NCBI GenBank assembly: GCA_002428445.1
Contig: DIWJ01000030.1
Span: 64,813 to 82,416, forward strand
DNA from: Syntrophaceae bacterium UBA6109
Lineage (GTDB): Bacteria; Desulfobacterota; Syntrophia; Syntrophales; UBA6109
Direction: 5' to 3'
DNA length: 17,604 bases
Part shown: positions 1 through 7,350 of the stretch, one piece after another
How the letters are laid out: every line of letters starts with the position of its first letter
Position numbering within the stretch: the first letter of the stretch is position 1
Translations under genes and position numbers: made by a program
Notes under the pieces: generated by a model
The model's input: only the letters and a program-made list of their open reading frames with translations
The model's database searches: none
What the model was told of the DNA's origin: nothing

Positions 1-371
1 GTGAGGACCCGGTAGGTGTCCTCGGAGAAGTCCTGGTGGCCGGGGGTGTCCAGGAGGTTGATCTCGAAATCCCGGTAGTGAAACTTCATGACGGAGGTTG
101 TGACGGAGATCCCGCGCTCCTTTTCGATCGCCATCCAGTCGCTCATCGCGTGCCGTCCGGCCTTCCGGGCCTTGACGGCGCCGGCGAGCTGAATCGCCCC
201 GCCGAAGAGAAGAAGCTTTTCGGTCAGCGTCGTTTTCCCCGCGTCCGGGTGGCTGATGATGCCGAAGGTCCTGCGCTGTTCGATTTCCTGCTGCCGGCGG
301 CGGTCCGCTTTGATAACCGCCGTCGACGCCGGCGCCTGTGTTTGGGCGAGCCCGGCCGTTTGAAGATCCAT
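1..371 (-). CDS. prfC: Peptide chain release factor 3 (RF3), N-terminal part, cut by the window edge
   Basis: RF3 is a translational GTPase that recycles RF1/RF2 from the ribosome after termination. The visible 123 codons contain the RF3-type G1 loop (SHPDAGKTT, about residues 41-49) and the G3 motif with RF3-specific context ([14 protein letters not shown] near the window edge). Between them is the family signature [12 protein letters not shown] followed by [14 protein letters not shown] and [16 protein letters not shown] and EF-Tu do not have this block. The ATG at 371 gives a longer N-terminus (about 35 residues before RRTFGIISH) than the E. coli protein; an in-frame GTG lies two codons upstream, and neither has a strong ribosome binding site. 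The gene has its own promoter and a terminator-like hairpin in its leader, so it is probably separate from the catabolic cluster. The C-terminal part lies outside the window. Confidence 0.93.
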   Translation of the reverse strand, partial: MDLQTAGLAQTQAPASTAVIKADRRRQQEIEQRRTFGIISHPDAGKTTLTEKLLLFGGAIQLAGAVKARKAGRHAMSDWMAIEKERGISVTTSVMKFHYRDFEINLLDTPGHQDFSEDTYRVL

Positions 372-403
372 GATCACTTTTCCCGTCTTAAGATTCCTTG
401 ATG

Positions 404-437
404 AAAAAAAATCCCCAACAGCCTTCGGGCTCCGGGG
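404..437 (-). terminator. Rho-independent terminator-like hairpin inside the prfC leader
   Basis: Read on the minus strand, CCCC pairs with GGGG. An internal loop that can close with G-U pairs follows, then GCC pairs with GGC around a CGAA tetraloop, and eight T follow directly after one A. It ends about 33 nt before the prfC start and lies downstream of a good promoter (465-493), so it is either a leader attenuator or the end of a short RNA. No gene ends just upstream of it. Confidence 0.6.
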
Positions 438-464
438 AGAGATACCTGCGCAAACTGAGGGCGT

Positions 465-493
465 TTTTTACTCCATCGAGAGGGGTTTGTCAA
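465..493 (-). promoter_or_regulatory. Sigma-70-like promoter for prfC
   Basis: On the minus strand, a perfect -35 box TTGACA (493-488) is separated by exactly 17 bp from the -10-like hexamer TAAAAA (470-465). Transcription would start near position 458, giving an 87-nt leader to prfC that contains the hairpin and T-run at 437-404. The box match and spacing are seen directly; activity is inferred. Confidence 0.5.
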
Positions 494-552
494 GCAAAAT
501 CATGGACGCGTCCTTTGCGTTCCCGAGAATCCTTGGCAAGGGTTCCGGCTCA

Positions 553-665
553 GGGGGTGTCTTCATCCCTGTATCGCTTCCATGTCCTGTGCTATGTTGC
601 CCGAAAGGATAGTGTTGCCATGAAGGTGGGTCAAATCGAATGACCCGGCATCCCCAGGCGGTCCG
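553..665. repeat. Dispersed ~115-bp repeat, copy 1
   Basis: This stretch aligns to 8726-8842 in the same orientation. The first ~46 bases differ at only one position. The next ~55 bases differ at about a dozen positions, and the alignment fades at the right end. Both copies keep a small hairpin, GGGTCA/TGACCC here; the single stem change in copy 2 is a G-U pair if the minus strand is transcribed. Each copy lies downstream of a catabolic cluster. It may be a decayed mobile or coding fragment; I do not recognise a family. Confidence 0.7.
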
Positions 666-670
666 ACAGA

Positions 671-809
671 ATGAATCTCCCCGCCGCAAGCAGCGGGGTA
701 TCTTGGCGGAGCATCACTCCGGTCTTCGTCGCAAGCGACGGGGAATATGACCCGAAGAGATTCAACAACAGGAGAATCTCCCCCGGCAATCCTGCCGGGG
801 AAGGTCTCC
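671..809. repeat. Array of four stem-loops (REP/BIME-like palindromic repeats)
   Basis: Four adjacent inverted repeats follow the cupin gene. The first is CCCCGC/GCGGGG (679-698, with an inner GC-AA-GC tip). The second is CGGAG/CTCCG (707-721). The third is CGTCGC-AA-GCGACG (727-740). The fourth is CCCCGGC/GCCGGGG (781-800), enclosed by an outer GGAGA/TCTCC stem (771-775 with 805-809). The first and third share a GCAAGC tip. The fourth lies about 20 bp after the cupin stop and could act as a transcript end or RNA-stabilising structure, although no T-run follows it. Confidence 0.6.
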
Positions 810-827
810 CTGAGCCAATCTCCTACT

Positions 828-1283
828 TTAGCGCACCTTGGTGTGCTCGGACCCAATGCTGTGCGTCTCCCCGGTGGCCACCAGTGTCCGGGTTGCATCG
901 GGCGAGGCATAGGTCCAGAAGATACGGAGCGTCTTTTCTGCGGAAGGGTTCTTGAATCGGTGCGGAACGTCGGCCGGGAGCCAGGTTGTATCAAATGTGT
1001 CAAGCGGGTGGTCAACCCCGTCCAGTTCAGCCACCGCCTTGCCTTCGAGGACGATCACGCTCTCCTCGCAGTTATGGGTATGCAGGCCGATGGCCGCTCC
1101 CGGCGCTATGACGGTGATTCCGTTGAGCATCTGTTTGGACCCGACCGCGCCGGAGACCAGCGGGATCGTTTTGTTGCCGTTGCCGCGGTCGGCTGCCGTC
1201 TGTTCCGCCGGGCGCAGAATGGCCGGTTTCGCTTCCGTTTCGGAGTCCCTTTTTCCCTCGTTGCTGTTCATGGTCGTGTTCAT
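828..1283 (-). CDS. Small cupin-domain protein
   Basis: This 151-residue protein has a single cupin barrel. Motif 1 is seen as GLHTHNCEESVIVLEG, giving likely metal ligands His68, His70 and Glu73 or Glu74. Motif 2 is LPADVPHRFKNP, with His108 as the fourth ligand. The first ~30 residues are polar and probably disordered. The ATG at 1283 is chosen because AAAGGA lies 7 nt upstream. It is the last gene of the gntR-SMP30-TRAP-AOR1 cluster, starting 84 bp after the AOR1 stop. Small cupins of this kind act as sugar or oxo-acid isomerases, dioxygenases or simple ligand sensors; the sequence does not decide between these. A role in handling the substrate or product of AOR1 is an inference from position only. 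Confidence 0.82.
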   Translation of the reverse strand: MNTTMNSNEGKRDSETEAKPAILRPAEQTAADRGNGNKTIPLVSGAVGSKQMLNGITVIAPGAAIGLHTHNCEESVIVLEGKAVAELDGVDHPLDTFDTTWLPADVPHRFKNPSAEKTLRIFWTYASPDATRTLVATGETHSIGSEHTKVR

Positions 1284-1367
1284 TCATCGATCCTTTCTAA
1301 CATTCTTTTTGATGACGCCTCCCGTTCCGTAAAACGGAGGGTTGTTGCATCGGCGCCGACCGTAGTC

Positions 1368-3257
1368 TCAACCGGGCCCTTGGAGAAAGCCGTCCAAGCC
1401 AAGTTCCCTGAGTTTTTCAGGAGTCGGGATGCCGTCTTCCCCCCAGCCCCGTTCTTGGTAGTAGTCGAGGATCGCCTCGTCCAGGCCAACGGGAACCTTG
1501 CCCGCCGCCGGTCCGTCCTGGACCGGTTCGAGAAACCGTTTGGGATAGCGGAAATCGTCCTCCTTCTTCCAGCCGTAGCGGATATTGAGCAGCTTCTGGA
1601 GGTTGGTGATCCGTTCGCCGCAGCGGCGCAGCTCCTCGTGGCTCCACCCCAGTCCCGTGCAGGCGTTGATCGTGGCCAGCAGATCGGTCATCGTATAGCC
1701 GTTGTATTCCATAAATTTGCAATGGCAGGCGGAATTGATCACGTTGCTGTAGTCGTGAATTTTGGCATGCCGGAGGGCTGCCTTGTCCCAGGACCAGCGT
1801 TCGTCGTTGCCGACGTCGTCCAACTCCGGCCCCCACTCGGGCATCCGCAGTTTGTTGACCCAGAGGTGCTGGGTATTGGCCCGCTCGTGGCTCGGACCGG
1901 AGGCGACCCCGGTACAGTAATTCAGGGCCGAAATGTACTGGGCACGGAAATTGTGGGCGGCAAGCTCCTGCCCCTTCATCTGCATCGCCCAGGCCTCCGA
2001 ACCCCTGCCGATCTTCTCGGAGGCGATTTTGACCCCCTCGCCGAGCAGATAAGCCAATCCTTCGGTCCGTTCACCGATTTTCCGGACCATCTCCACCAGG
2101 ACTTCGGCGTTGCCCCAGGTGAGGTCCAGGCCGTAGGTGTCGCTTTTGTCGATGATCCCGCGCTCGAACGATTCCATCGCCCAGGCGATGGCCCCGCCGA
2201 TGGAAATGGTATCCATGCCGTACTCATCGGCCAGTTCTCCGGCGTAGGCGACTGCGCGGATGTCGGTCATCAGCGTGTTGATCCCCATCATGGCGAGCGA
2301 TTCGTACTCGGGACCCTTTCCCTTGTAGGCGTAAGGTCCATCCTTAACCTCGCAGCGGTTGTGACAGCGGATGACGCAGTATTTGCATGGCCAGGGCTTG
2401 GCGTTGAGCTCCCGGACATAGTTGGCCGTCCGGAACGCCTCGACCCCCTCGGGGAATGTCCCAAGCTGATAATTCTTGATCGGCAGGTTCCCCTGGGGCG
2501 CGAACCGTTCCGTGGCCCTGGCCGTTCCCGCGACGGACGATCGGAGCAGCTCCGGTTTTGCGGCATCCAGCAGATACAGACGCCGGTTGATCTCGAGGTT
2601 GAGCCGTTCCACCTCACCGGGATCATATAGGGAAATCGGGTTGCTGCCGCGGATCGCGATCCCCTTGAGCCTTTTCGACCCCATCACGGCGCCCAGCCCG
2701 CAACGGCCGAGAAACGATTTCTTGCCGGTCTGAAGATTCGCGAAACGAACCAGACGTTCACCGGCCTTGCCGATCGTTAGGCAGGCATAATCGCCCTGCA
2801 GATCCTGCTTCAGCCCGTCTTCCGTGGCGTAGGCGTTTTTCCCCCAGAGGTGTTCGGCATCGCGGATCTCCACATGGTCGTCCGTCACGATGATCGACAC
2901 CGGCTTCGAGGCGCATCCGTGGATGACGATCGCATCCCAACCGGCGTGTTTCAGCTCGATTCCGAAGGAAGCCGTCGCCGCGGAGTCGGCGTTCATGTTG
3001 ATCGACGGGGAGATCGCCCCGGCGGACCACTTCGAGGCGCCCGTCTGCTTGATCCCCTGCATGGGGCCGGCGGCGAGAATGAGGCGGTTCTCGGGGCCAA
3101 AGGCGGTCGTTCCGGCCGGGCATTCGCGCCAGAGGTAATAGGCCACCAGTCCAGCGCCGCCGAGGAATTTTTCGTAGACCTCATCGGGAAGCGCTTCCAC
3201 CTGGAATGAGCCTCGGGTGAGATCGACTTTTAACACCCTGTTCCAAACACCTTTCAT
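1368..3257 (-). CDS. Aldehyde:ferredoxin oxidoreductase family tungstoenzyme, AOR1 (divergent)
   Basis: Family members hold a tungsto-bispterin and one [4Fe-4S] cluster and oxidise aldehydes to acids with ferredoxin, or run in reverse. This 629-residue protein has the expected N-terminus (NRVLKVDLTRG, FLGGAGL), the GxGAVMGSKRLK segment (~188-198), and cluster ligands Cys291, Cys294 and Cys298 (CxxCxxxC) with a fourth cysteine at 513. Also present are GPEYE (Glu317), the pterin-site motif DEYGMD (344-349) and a His at 457. It departs from AOR2 and AOR3 around the active site: the usual RGACH is replaced by a GPSH context, a long insert follows, and the fourth cysteine sits in a CHC. The start at 3257 is chosen over the ATG at 3266 because AGGAGG abuts the latter but lies 9 nt from the former. 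It follows a TAXI-TRAP transporter in the same operon, so it probably acts on the imported compound. Substrate unknown. Confidence 0.9.
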   Translation of the reverse strand: MKGVWNRVLKVDLTRGSFQVEALPDEVYEKFLGGAGLVAYYLWRECPAGTTAFGPENRLILAAGPMQGIKQTGASKWSAGAISPSINMNADSAATASFGIELKHAGWDAIVIHGCASKPVSIIVTDDHVEIRDAEHLWGKNAYATEDGLKQDLQGDYACLTIGKAGERLVRFANLQTGKKSFLGRCGLGAVMGSKRLKGIAIRGSNPISLYDPGEVERLNLEINRRLYLLDAAKPELLRSSVAGTARATERFAPQGNLPIKNYQLGTFPEGVEAFRTANYVRELNAKPWPCKYCVIRCHNRCEVKDGPYAYKGKGPEYESLAMMGINTLMTDIRAVAYAGELADEYGMDTISIGGAIAWAMESFERGIIDKSDTYGLDLTWGNAEVLVEMVRKIGERTEGLAYLLGEGVKIASEKIGRGSEAWAMQMKGQELAAHNFRAQYISALNYCTGVASGPSHERANTQHLWVNKLRMPEWGPELDDVGNDERWSWDKAALRHAKIHDYSNVINSACHCKFMEYNGYTMTDLLATINACTGLGWSHEELRRCGERITNLQKLLNIRYGWKKEDDFRYPKRFLEPVQDGPAAGKVPVGLDEAILDYYQERGWGEDGIPTPEKLRELGLDGFLQGPG

Positions 3258-3305
3258 ACGACACATCCTCCTGTTTGCTGTCCCGTGATATCCGATCCAG
3301 CGGGT

Positions 3306-3329
3306 AAAAAATCATTCCGGCAATGCCGG
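3306..3329 (-). terminator. Weak terminator-like hairpin between TRAP permease and AOR1
   Basis: On the minus strand CCGGC-ATT-GCCGG (3329-3317) is followed after 5 nt by six T (3311-3306). The stem is only 5 bp and the T-run is displaced, so it would at most reduce read-through into AOR1. Confidence 0.3.
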
Positions 3330-3332
3330 GGA

Positions 3333-5204
3333 TCAAACAACGGCGCCGGTGAGGTTGCCCCTTTCCCGGTAGGCCTTGAGGGTCATCAGCACCAGAATGG
3401 CCAAGCCGGTAATATCCGTAAAGAATTCCGGGATGATCAGAAGAATCGAACTGATCAGGAAGACGACCCTTTCCCAAAGCTTCAACGGGCGCATCAACCA
3501 GCCCTGGATGGCGGCGGAAAGGGCTACCGTGGCGAAGAGGAAACTGACGAGGACGGGAATAATGGCCGTCACTTTGCCGATCAGCATCACTTCCGGCGTA
3601 TAGACGAAGGCAAAGGGGAGCAAGTAGAGAAAGGCCCCCAGGACGCAGGCCTGCAGGCCCGTTTTCATCGGGTCTCCCCCGGAGATGCTCGCACCCGCAA
3701 AGGCCGCCACGCAGACCGGCGGCGTGATGTTTGAGGTCATCGACAGCCAGAAACAGAGCATGTGCGCCTGGACGGGCGGCACCCCCATCAAGACCAGCGA
3801 GGGGGCCGCAAGGATGGCCATGACGATGTAGGAGGCCGTCGTCGGCAGACCCATCCCGACAATGGTGGAGATCAGCATGATCAGGAGGATGGTCAGGAAG
3901 ATGGACCCGCCGGAGAGGGAGAGGAGGATATGAGAGAAGGTGACGCCCAATCCGGAAAGGGTAATGCCCCCCATCACCAGCCCCAGGGTCCCGGCGGTGG
4001 CGGCAACGGACAGACCGCTTTTCCCGGCGCTGTTCAGGGTGTCGAAGATCCGGGCGGGCGTAAAGCGGGTCTCCTTCCGGAGCATGCTGCAAGCGGTGAC
4101 AAAAATCGTCGCCCAGAAAGCGACGACCGGGGGCGAGAAGCCGACCACAATCAGGTAGACGGCGATCACGATGGTGAAGGCGTAGTACCATCCTTTGCGC
4201 AGGACATCGGAGACCCGGGGAAGCTCCTCTTTTGGCAAGCCCTGGATACCCGTTTTTTTGGCGTTGAAATAGACCATGGAGGTCAAGGAGAAGTAGTACA
4301 ACAGCGCCGGTACCGAGGCCATGACGCAGATCTTTGCGTAGGTGGTTTCGGTCAGCGTCGCCAGGATGAACGCCGCGGCCCCCATGATCGGAGGGAGGAA
4401 CTGGCCGCCGGTCGAGGCTGCCGCCTCTACGGCGCCGGCAAATTCCGCCTTGAAGCCGGCTTTTTTCATCATCGGGATCGTGAAGCTTCCCGTGGCAACC
4501 ACGTTGGCAACGGGGCTGCCGGACATGCTCCCGAAGACGGCGCTGCCCCAGACGGCGATCAGGGCCGGACCGCCGGAGATGCGGCCGGCCAACGCCTTGG
4601 CCAGGTCGATAAAGAAATCCCCTCCCCCCGACCGCTGCAGGAAGGCGCCGAAAACGAGAAAAGGCATGACGTAGGTCGCAAAGACCGAAACCACCGTGCC
4701 GAAAATGCCTTCCGTCGTTGAATAGTTGAATTCGATGATCCGCGTGATCGTCATTCCCCGGTGGGCGAAGGCCCCCGGCAGATGGGGGCCGAAATAGAGC
4801 TGAACCACGAACAGGAGGCCCACGATGGCCAACGTGTTGCCCATGGCCCGGCGGGTCACCTCCAGGCAGATCAGGATGAGAACGGCTCCCCAGAAGGTAT
4901 CCCAGAAGTTGGGGTAGGCGACCCGGTAAGAGGCGTAGTCGGCATACTGATCCATCCAGTAAGCGATGGCGGCTGTGGAGAGGAGAATCAAAAAGAAGTC
5001 GAGAACGATCAACGCCTTGTTGTAAGGGGCCCTTTTGGCGGCGGGATAGAACAGGAAACAGAGCAAGAAACTGAACAGAAGATAAAACCCCCGGTGGCTT
5101 TCGCTGGAGAAGATTCCGAAGCCTGCCGTGTAGAGGTAAAAAAGGGCAAAAAGAGCGGAAATCGCTTTGGCGATCATGGTCAGGGATTTGTTCAGTTCTC
5201 GCAC
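3333..5204 (-). CDS. TRAP transporter permease, fused small and large (DctQ-DctM) membrane subunits
   Basis: This 623-residue, highly hydrophobic inner-membrane protein catalyses ion-coupled solute uptake together with a periplasmic binding protein. The first ~120 residues form a four-helix, DctQ-like region. The remainder is DctM-like, with family signatures such as GSAVFGSMSGSPVANVVATG, GGQFLPPIMGAAAF and STIVGMGLPTTASYIVMA. Fused permeases of this length are typical partners of TAXI binding proteins, and the TAXI gene is directly upstream. The start is GTG at 5204, with GGAGG 7 nt upstream. A 15-bp perfect stem-loop separates it from the TAXI gene, which could set a lower permease dose than binding protein. 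AOR1 starts 75 bp downstream. The substrate is likely a carboxylate or related anion, as for other TAXI systems (inference). Confidence 0.93.
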   Translation of the reverse strand: MRELNKSLTMIAKAISALFALFYLYTAGFGIFSSESHRGFYLLFSFLLCFLFYPAAKRAPYNKALIVLDFFLILLSTAAIAYWMDQYADYASYRVAYPNFWDTFWGAVLILICLEVTRRAMGNTLAIVGLLFVVQLYFGPHLPGAFAHRGMTITRIIEFNYSTTEGIFGTVVSVFATYVMPFLVFGAFLQRSGGGDFFIDLAKALAGRISGGPALIAVWGSAVFGSMSGSPVANVVATGSFTIPMMKKAGFKAEFAGAVEAAASTGGQFLPPIMGAAAFILATLTETTYAKICVMASVPALLYYFSLTSMVYFNAKKTGIQGLPKEELPRVSDVLRKGWYYAFTIVIAVYLIVVGFSPPVVAFWATIFVTACSMLRKETRFTPARIFDTLNSAGKSGLSVAATAGTLGLVMGGITLSGLGVTFSHILLSLSGGSIFLTILLIMLISTIVGMGLPTTASYIVMAILAAPSLVLMGVPPVQAHMLCFWLSMTSNITPPVCVAAFAGASISGGDPMKTGLQACVLGAFLYLLPFAFVYTPEVMLIGKVTAIIPVLVSFLFATVALSAAIQGWLMRPLKLWERVVFLISSILLIIPEFFTDITGLAILVLMTLKAYRERGNLTGAVV

Positions 5205-5231
5205 TTGCGGGCCTCCGTGGGTAAGGAATAA

Positions 5232-5266
5232 TTCGGGAAGGAGAGGCGGGGCCTCTCCTTCCCGAA
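5232..5266 (-). promoter_or_regulatory. Perfect 15-bp intercistronic stem-loop between TAXI gene and permease
   Basis: TTCGGGAAGGAGAGG (5232-5246) is a perfect inverted repeat of 5252-5266 with a 5-nt loop. On the minus strand the stem begins about 27 nt after the TAXI stop and is followed by TTATTCC, not a clean T-run. Such stems commonly block 3' exonucleases or terminate partially, leaving more binding-protein mRNA than permease mRNA. Confidence 0.8.
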
Positions 5267-5292
5267 GAGGAGATTCAATGGCTGCCGATGGG

Positions 5293-6246
5293 TTATTTCT
5301 TTTCCGCCCAATACTTGGCCGCGCCCGGATGATACTTCACCCCGAGCTGCTTGACGGCCTCGGGATGGTTCATGGCATTTTTCCATTCCGGGTGCGCCTT
5401 GGCGAGGTAGCTCAGCGATTCCGGTTCGAAGGTCGCCTTCATGACCTGATAGACGAGGTCTTCCGGCATACTCTTGTGGGCGGCAAAAAAGACCGCCACG
5501 GAGAAGGCCGGAACGGCCGCCTCCTGACCGCGATAGGTTCCCGGCTTCAACTGCCCCTTGAAGTAGTAGGGGGCGACGGCGATGATCTTGTCAAGTTCCT
5601 CGTTGTTGAACGGGATGATGACGATTTCCTGGGTGGCGGCCAGCTCCACAATGCCCGAGGCCGGCGCCCCGCCCTGTCCGAGAGCGTCGATCTTCCCGTC
5701 CTGCAGCTGGCGCGCCGCATCGCCGAAAGAGAGCTCCACACCGTTGACCTTCATCTCCAGCGTGTTGAAAACCAGGCGGGAGTTCTGGGTGGTACCCGAA
5801 CCGGGGGCGCCGAGGGCGACCTTCTTGCCCTGGAGGTCCTTAATGGTCTTGATCCCGCTTTTCTTGAGGGTGACGAAATAGTGTGGGCTGTCGTAGATCT
5901 GGAACATCACCTGGGCCGCGTCGCTTTTAGGACGGCCTTTTGCCGCTCCGGTGGCATTGTACATCTCGTAGAGGTTCGAGGAGTAGATGGGGCCGAAATC
6001 GGCCTCGCCGGCCACGAAACGGCGGGCATTCTCAACGGAGCCGCCCGTTCCGGCAATGGTGAAATTGGCGCCGGGGATTTTCTTTGTGTACAAGCCCGTC
6101 GCGGCGCCGACCATGGTGTACCAGTTCCCGCCCGGGGCGGCGCTGACGATGGAGTAGTTTTTGTTCGCCGCCTCGCTTTGCGGGCAGAACGGAAAAACCA
6201 AGAACAGTGCCGCAACGACGATTGCCAAACCTCTAACTTTTTTCAT
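5293..6246 (-). CDS. TAXI family TRAP transporter solute-binding protein
   Basis: This 317-residue periplasmic binding protein would deliver the solute to the fused permease encoded just downstream. It starts MKKVRGL, followed by a hydrophobic signal segment (residues 6-20) with probable cleavage near SEA-A (25-27). The TAXI-type core is visible as YSIVSAAPGGNWYTMVGA, then TIAGTGGSVENARR, LQGKKVALGAPGSGT, and a DGKIDALGQGGAPASGIVELA region. The ATG at 6246 is chosen because AAGGAG lies 7 nt upstream and the signal peptide begins there; the longer upstream reading adds a polar leader with no such features. The gene lies 125 bp after the SMP-30-like gene and 88 bp before the permease. TAXI proteins often bind small acidic metabolites such as glutamate, oxo acids or aromatic acids; which one applies here cannot be told. 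Confidence 0.92.
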   Translation of the reverse strand: MKKVRGLAIVVAALFLVFPFCPQSEAANKNYSIVSAAPGGNWYTMVGAATGLYTKKIPGANFTIAGTGGSVENARRFVAGEADFGPIYSSNLYEMYNATGAAKGRPKSDAAQVMFQIYDSPHYFVTLKKSGIKTIKDLQGKKVALGAPGSGTTQNSRLVFNTLEMKVNGVELSFGDAARQLQDGKIDALGQGGAPASGIVELAATQEIVIIPFNNEELDKIIAVAPYYFKGQLKPGTYRGQEAAVPAFSVAVFFAAHKSMPEDLVYQVMKATFEPESLSYLAKAHPEWKNAMNHPEAVKQLGVKYHPGAAKYWAEKK

Positions 6247-6371
6247 TTTTCTTCTCCTTATGTTGGGGTTAGGTGCCTCATTTTTACCCTCTGAATGATC
6301 CGGACCTTCCAGCCGGCTTTCAGGGACGTTCCCGAAGTCGTGCATCTCACAAAGCGAACTGTCAGAGTTTT

Positions 6372-7298
6372 TTACAACAGCCCGAAAATCTTCTTACCGG
6401 CCACCGGCATCTCCGCGTTGAGCACATCACCCGACAGGGAGTCGGTGATGTAGATCGTTTTGTAGTCCTGCCCCCCAAAAGCAAGGTTGGCCAGATGATG
6501 GTGTCTGGGGTCGTCCGAATAGACGAGATGCGTCGGCAGCATGTTGGCGTTGAAGCGCCAGATCCCCACACCCAGATGACAGACGAGGAGCCCGTTTTCA
6601 GCGTCCATTTCGATTCCATCCGGACCGCCGACGCCCCCGGAGAGCTGCACCGCCACCCCGGTTTTTGAAATCTGTCCGTCGTGCATGATCGGCAAACGCC
6701 AGATCTGCTGTGAACGGGTCGCCGCAACATAAAGCTGCTTGTCTGTGCTGTTGGTGGTGATTCCGTTCGGACTGGGAATGTTGTTGACCAAGCGCTGCAG
6801 ATCACCATTGGACTTCAGGCGGTAGACGAAACCCGTGGGGTCGGTGATGCCGGTCTGCCCTTGGTCGGTGAAATAGAGGTCTCCATCAGCCGCGAAGTGA
6901 AGGTCATTGAGCCCTTTGAATCCTTCGCTGTAGGCGGTTTCGAGAATGGGCTCAACCTTGCCGGCCTCGGCATCCAGCAGCAGCAGTCCGAGGCGGTAGT
7001 CCGCAATGAAAATCCTGCCGTCCTTGTGGAACTTCAGGCCATTGGGCCACCCTTCGTACTGGATGACCAGGTCCCATTCCCCTTTCGGAGTGATGCGGAA
7101 AATCCTACCGAACGGGATATCCGTGACGTATAGATTTCCCTGCCGGTCGAACGACGGACCTTCGAGAAAACATTCGACCCCCGCAAACTGTCGGTTGGGA
7201 TCAGACCATTTGGTGCGGCCCTTCTTTCGGTATTTTTGGGGCATGGAGGTGAACACTCTGGTCTGGATCAGTTCGAGCGGTTTGAACGGATTGAACAT
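6372..7298 (-). CDS. SMP-30/gluconolactonase/LRE-like beta-propeller protein
   Basis: The family hydrolyses lactones using one divalent metal in a six-bladed propeller. All four classical metal ligands can be placed in this 308-residue protein: Glu46 (in LEGPSFD), Asn131 (GLNDLHF), Asn178 (SPNGI) and Asp227 (GPDGIEMD). Propeller strands recur through the chain as GNLYVTD, GRIFIAD, DLYFTD and QLYVAAT. No signal peptide is seen, so it should be cytoplasmic. I chose the ATG at 7298; a GTG at 7310 is possible and neither has a strong Shine-Dalgarno. It is the second gene of the gntR operon, about 50 bp after the regulator, followed by TAXI-TRAP and AOR1. The order suggests that a lactone or ester is opened somewhere in the pathway. 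Non-lactonase members exist, so the reaction is uncertain. Confidence 0.85.
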   Translation of the reverse strand: MFNPFKPLELIQTRVFTSMPQKYRKKGRTKWSDPNRQFAGVECFLEGPSFDRQGNLYVTDIPFGRIFRITPKGEWDLVIQYEGWPNGLKFHKDGRIFIADYRLGLLLLDAEAGKVEPILETAYSEGFKGLNDLHFAADGDLYFTDQGQTGITDPTGFVYRLKSNGDLQRLVNNIPSPNGITTNSTDKQLYVAATRSQQIWRLPIMHDGQISKTGVAVQLSGGVGGPDGIEMDAENGLLVCHLGVGIWRFNANMLPTHLVYSDDPRHHHLANLAFGGQDYKTIYITDSLSGDVLNAEMPVAGKKIFGLL

Positions 7299-7350
7299 AT
7301 GCTGTCTCACTTCTGCTTTGGTGAAAATTCCCTGCGGCGTCAGCGGCCGA

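Larger units (their letters stand above)
372..827. other. 456-bp intergenic region between cupin and prfC with no gene
   Basis: I see no convincing coding region here. From right to left it holds stem-loops directly behind the cupin stop (809-671), one copy of a ~115-bp dispersed repeat (665-553), and then the prfC promoter and leader terminator (493-404). Short open frames across the repeat lack a ribosome binding site. Confidence 0.6.

Noticed and set aside
372..460. Known riboswitch considered for the prfC leader
   Set aside because: The leader is too short and shows no recognisable riboswitch core; only a promoter and a terminator hairpin can be supported.
671..809. CRISPR array considered for the regularly spaced palindromes
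   Set aside because: The units differ in sequence and length and there are no equal repeats with unique spacers. They are independent stem-loops.
747..2630. A 627-codon open frame on the plus strand opposite AOR1 and the cupin
   Set aside because: It is the antisense shadow of two well-supported genes. It has no ribosome binding site, a low-complexity composition (rich in Gly, Val, Asp, Arg and Pro) and no recognisable domain. High GC at codon third positions of the real genes removes stop codons opposite.
3762..4721. A 319-codon plus-strand frame opposite the TRAP permease
   Set aside because: It is composed of Gly, Asp, Gln and Arg runs typical of the complement of membrane-protein codons; not a gene.
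6247..6345. Longer N-terminus for the TAXI binding protein
   Set aside because: The extra 33 residues are polar and lack a ribosome binding site, and they would bury the signal peptide. The ATG at 6246 has AAGGAG at good spacing.
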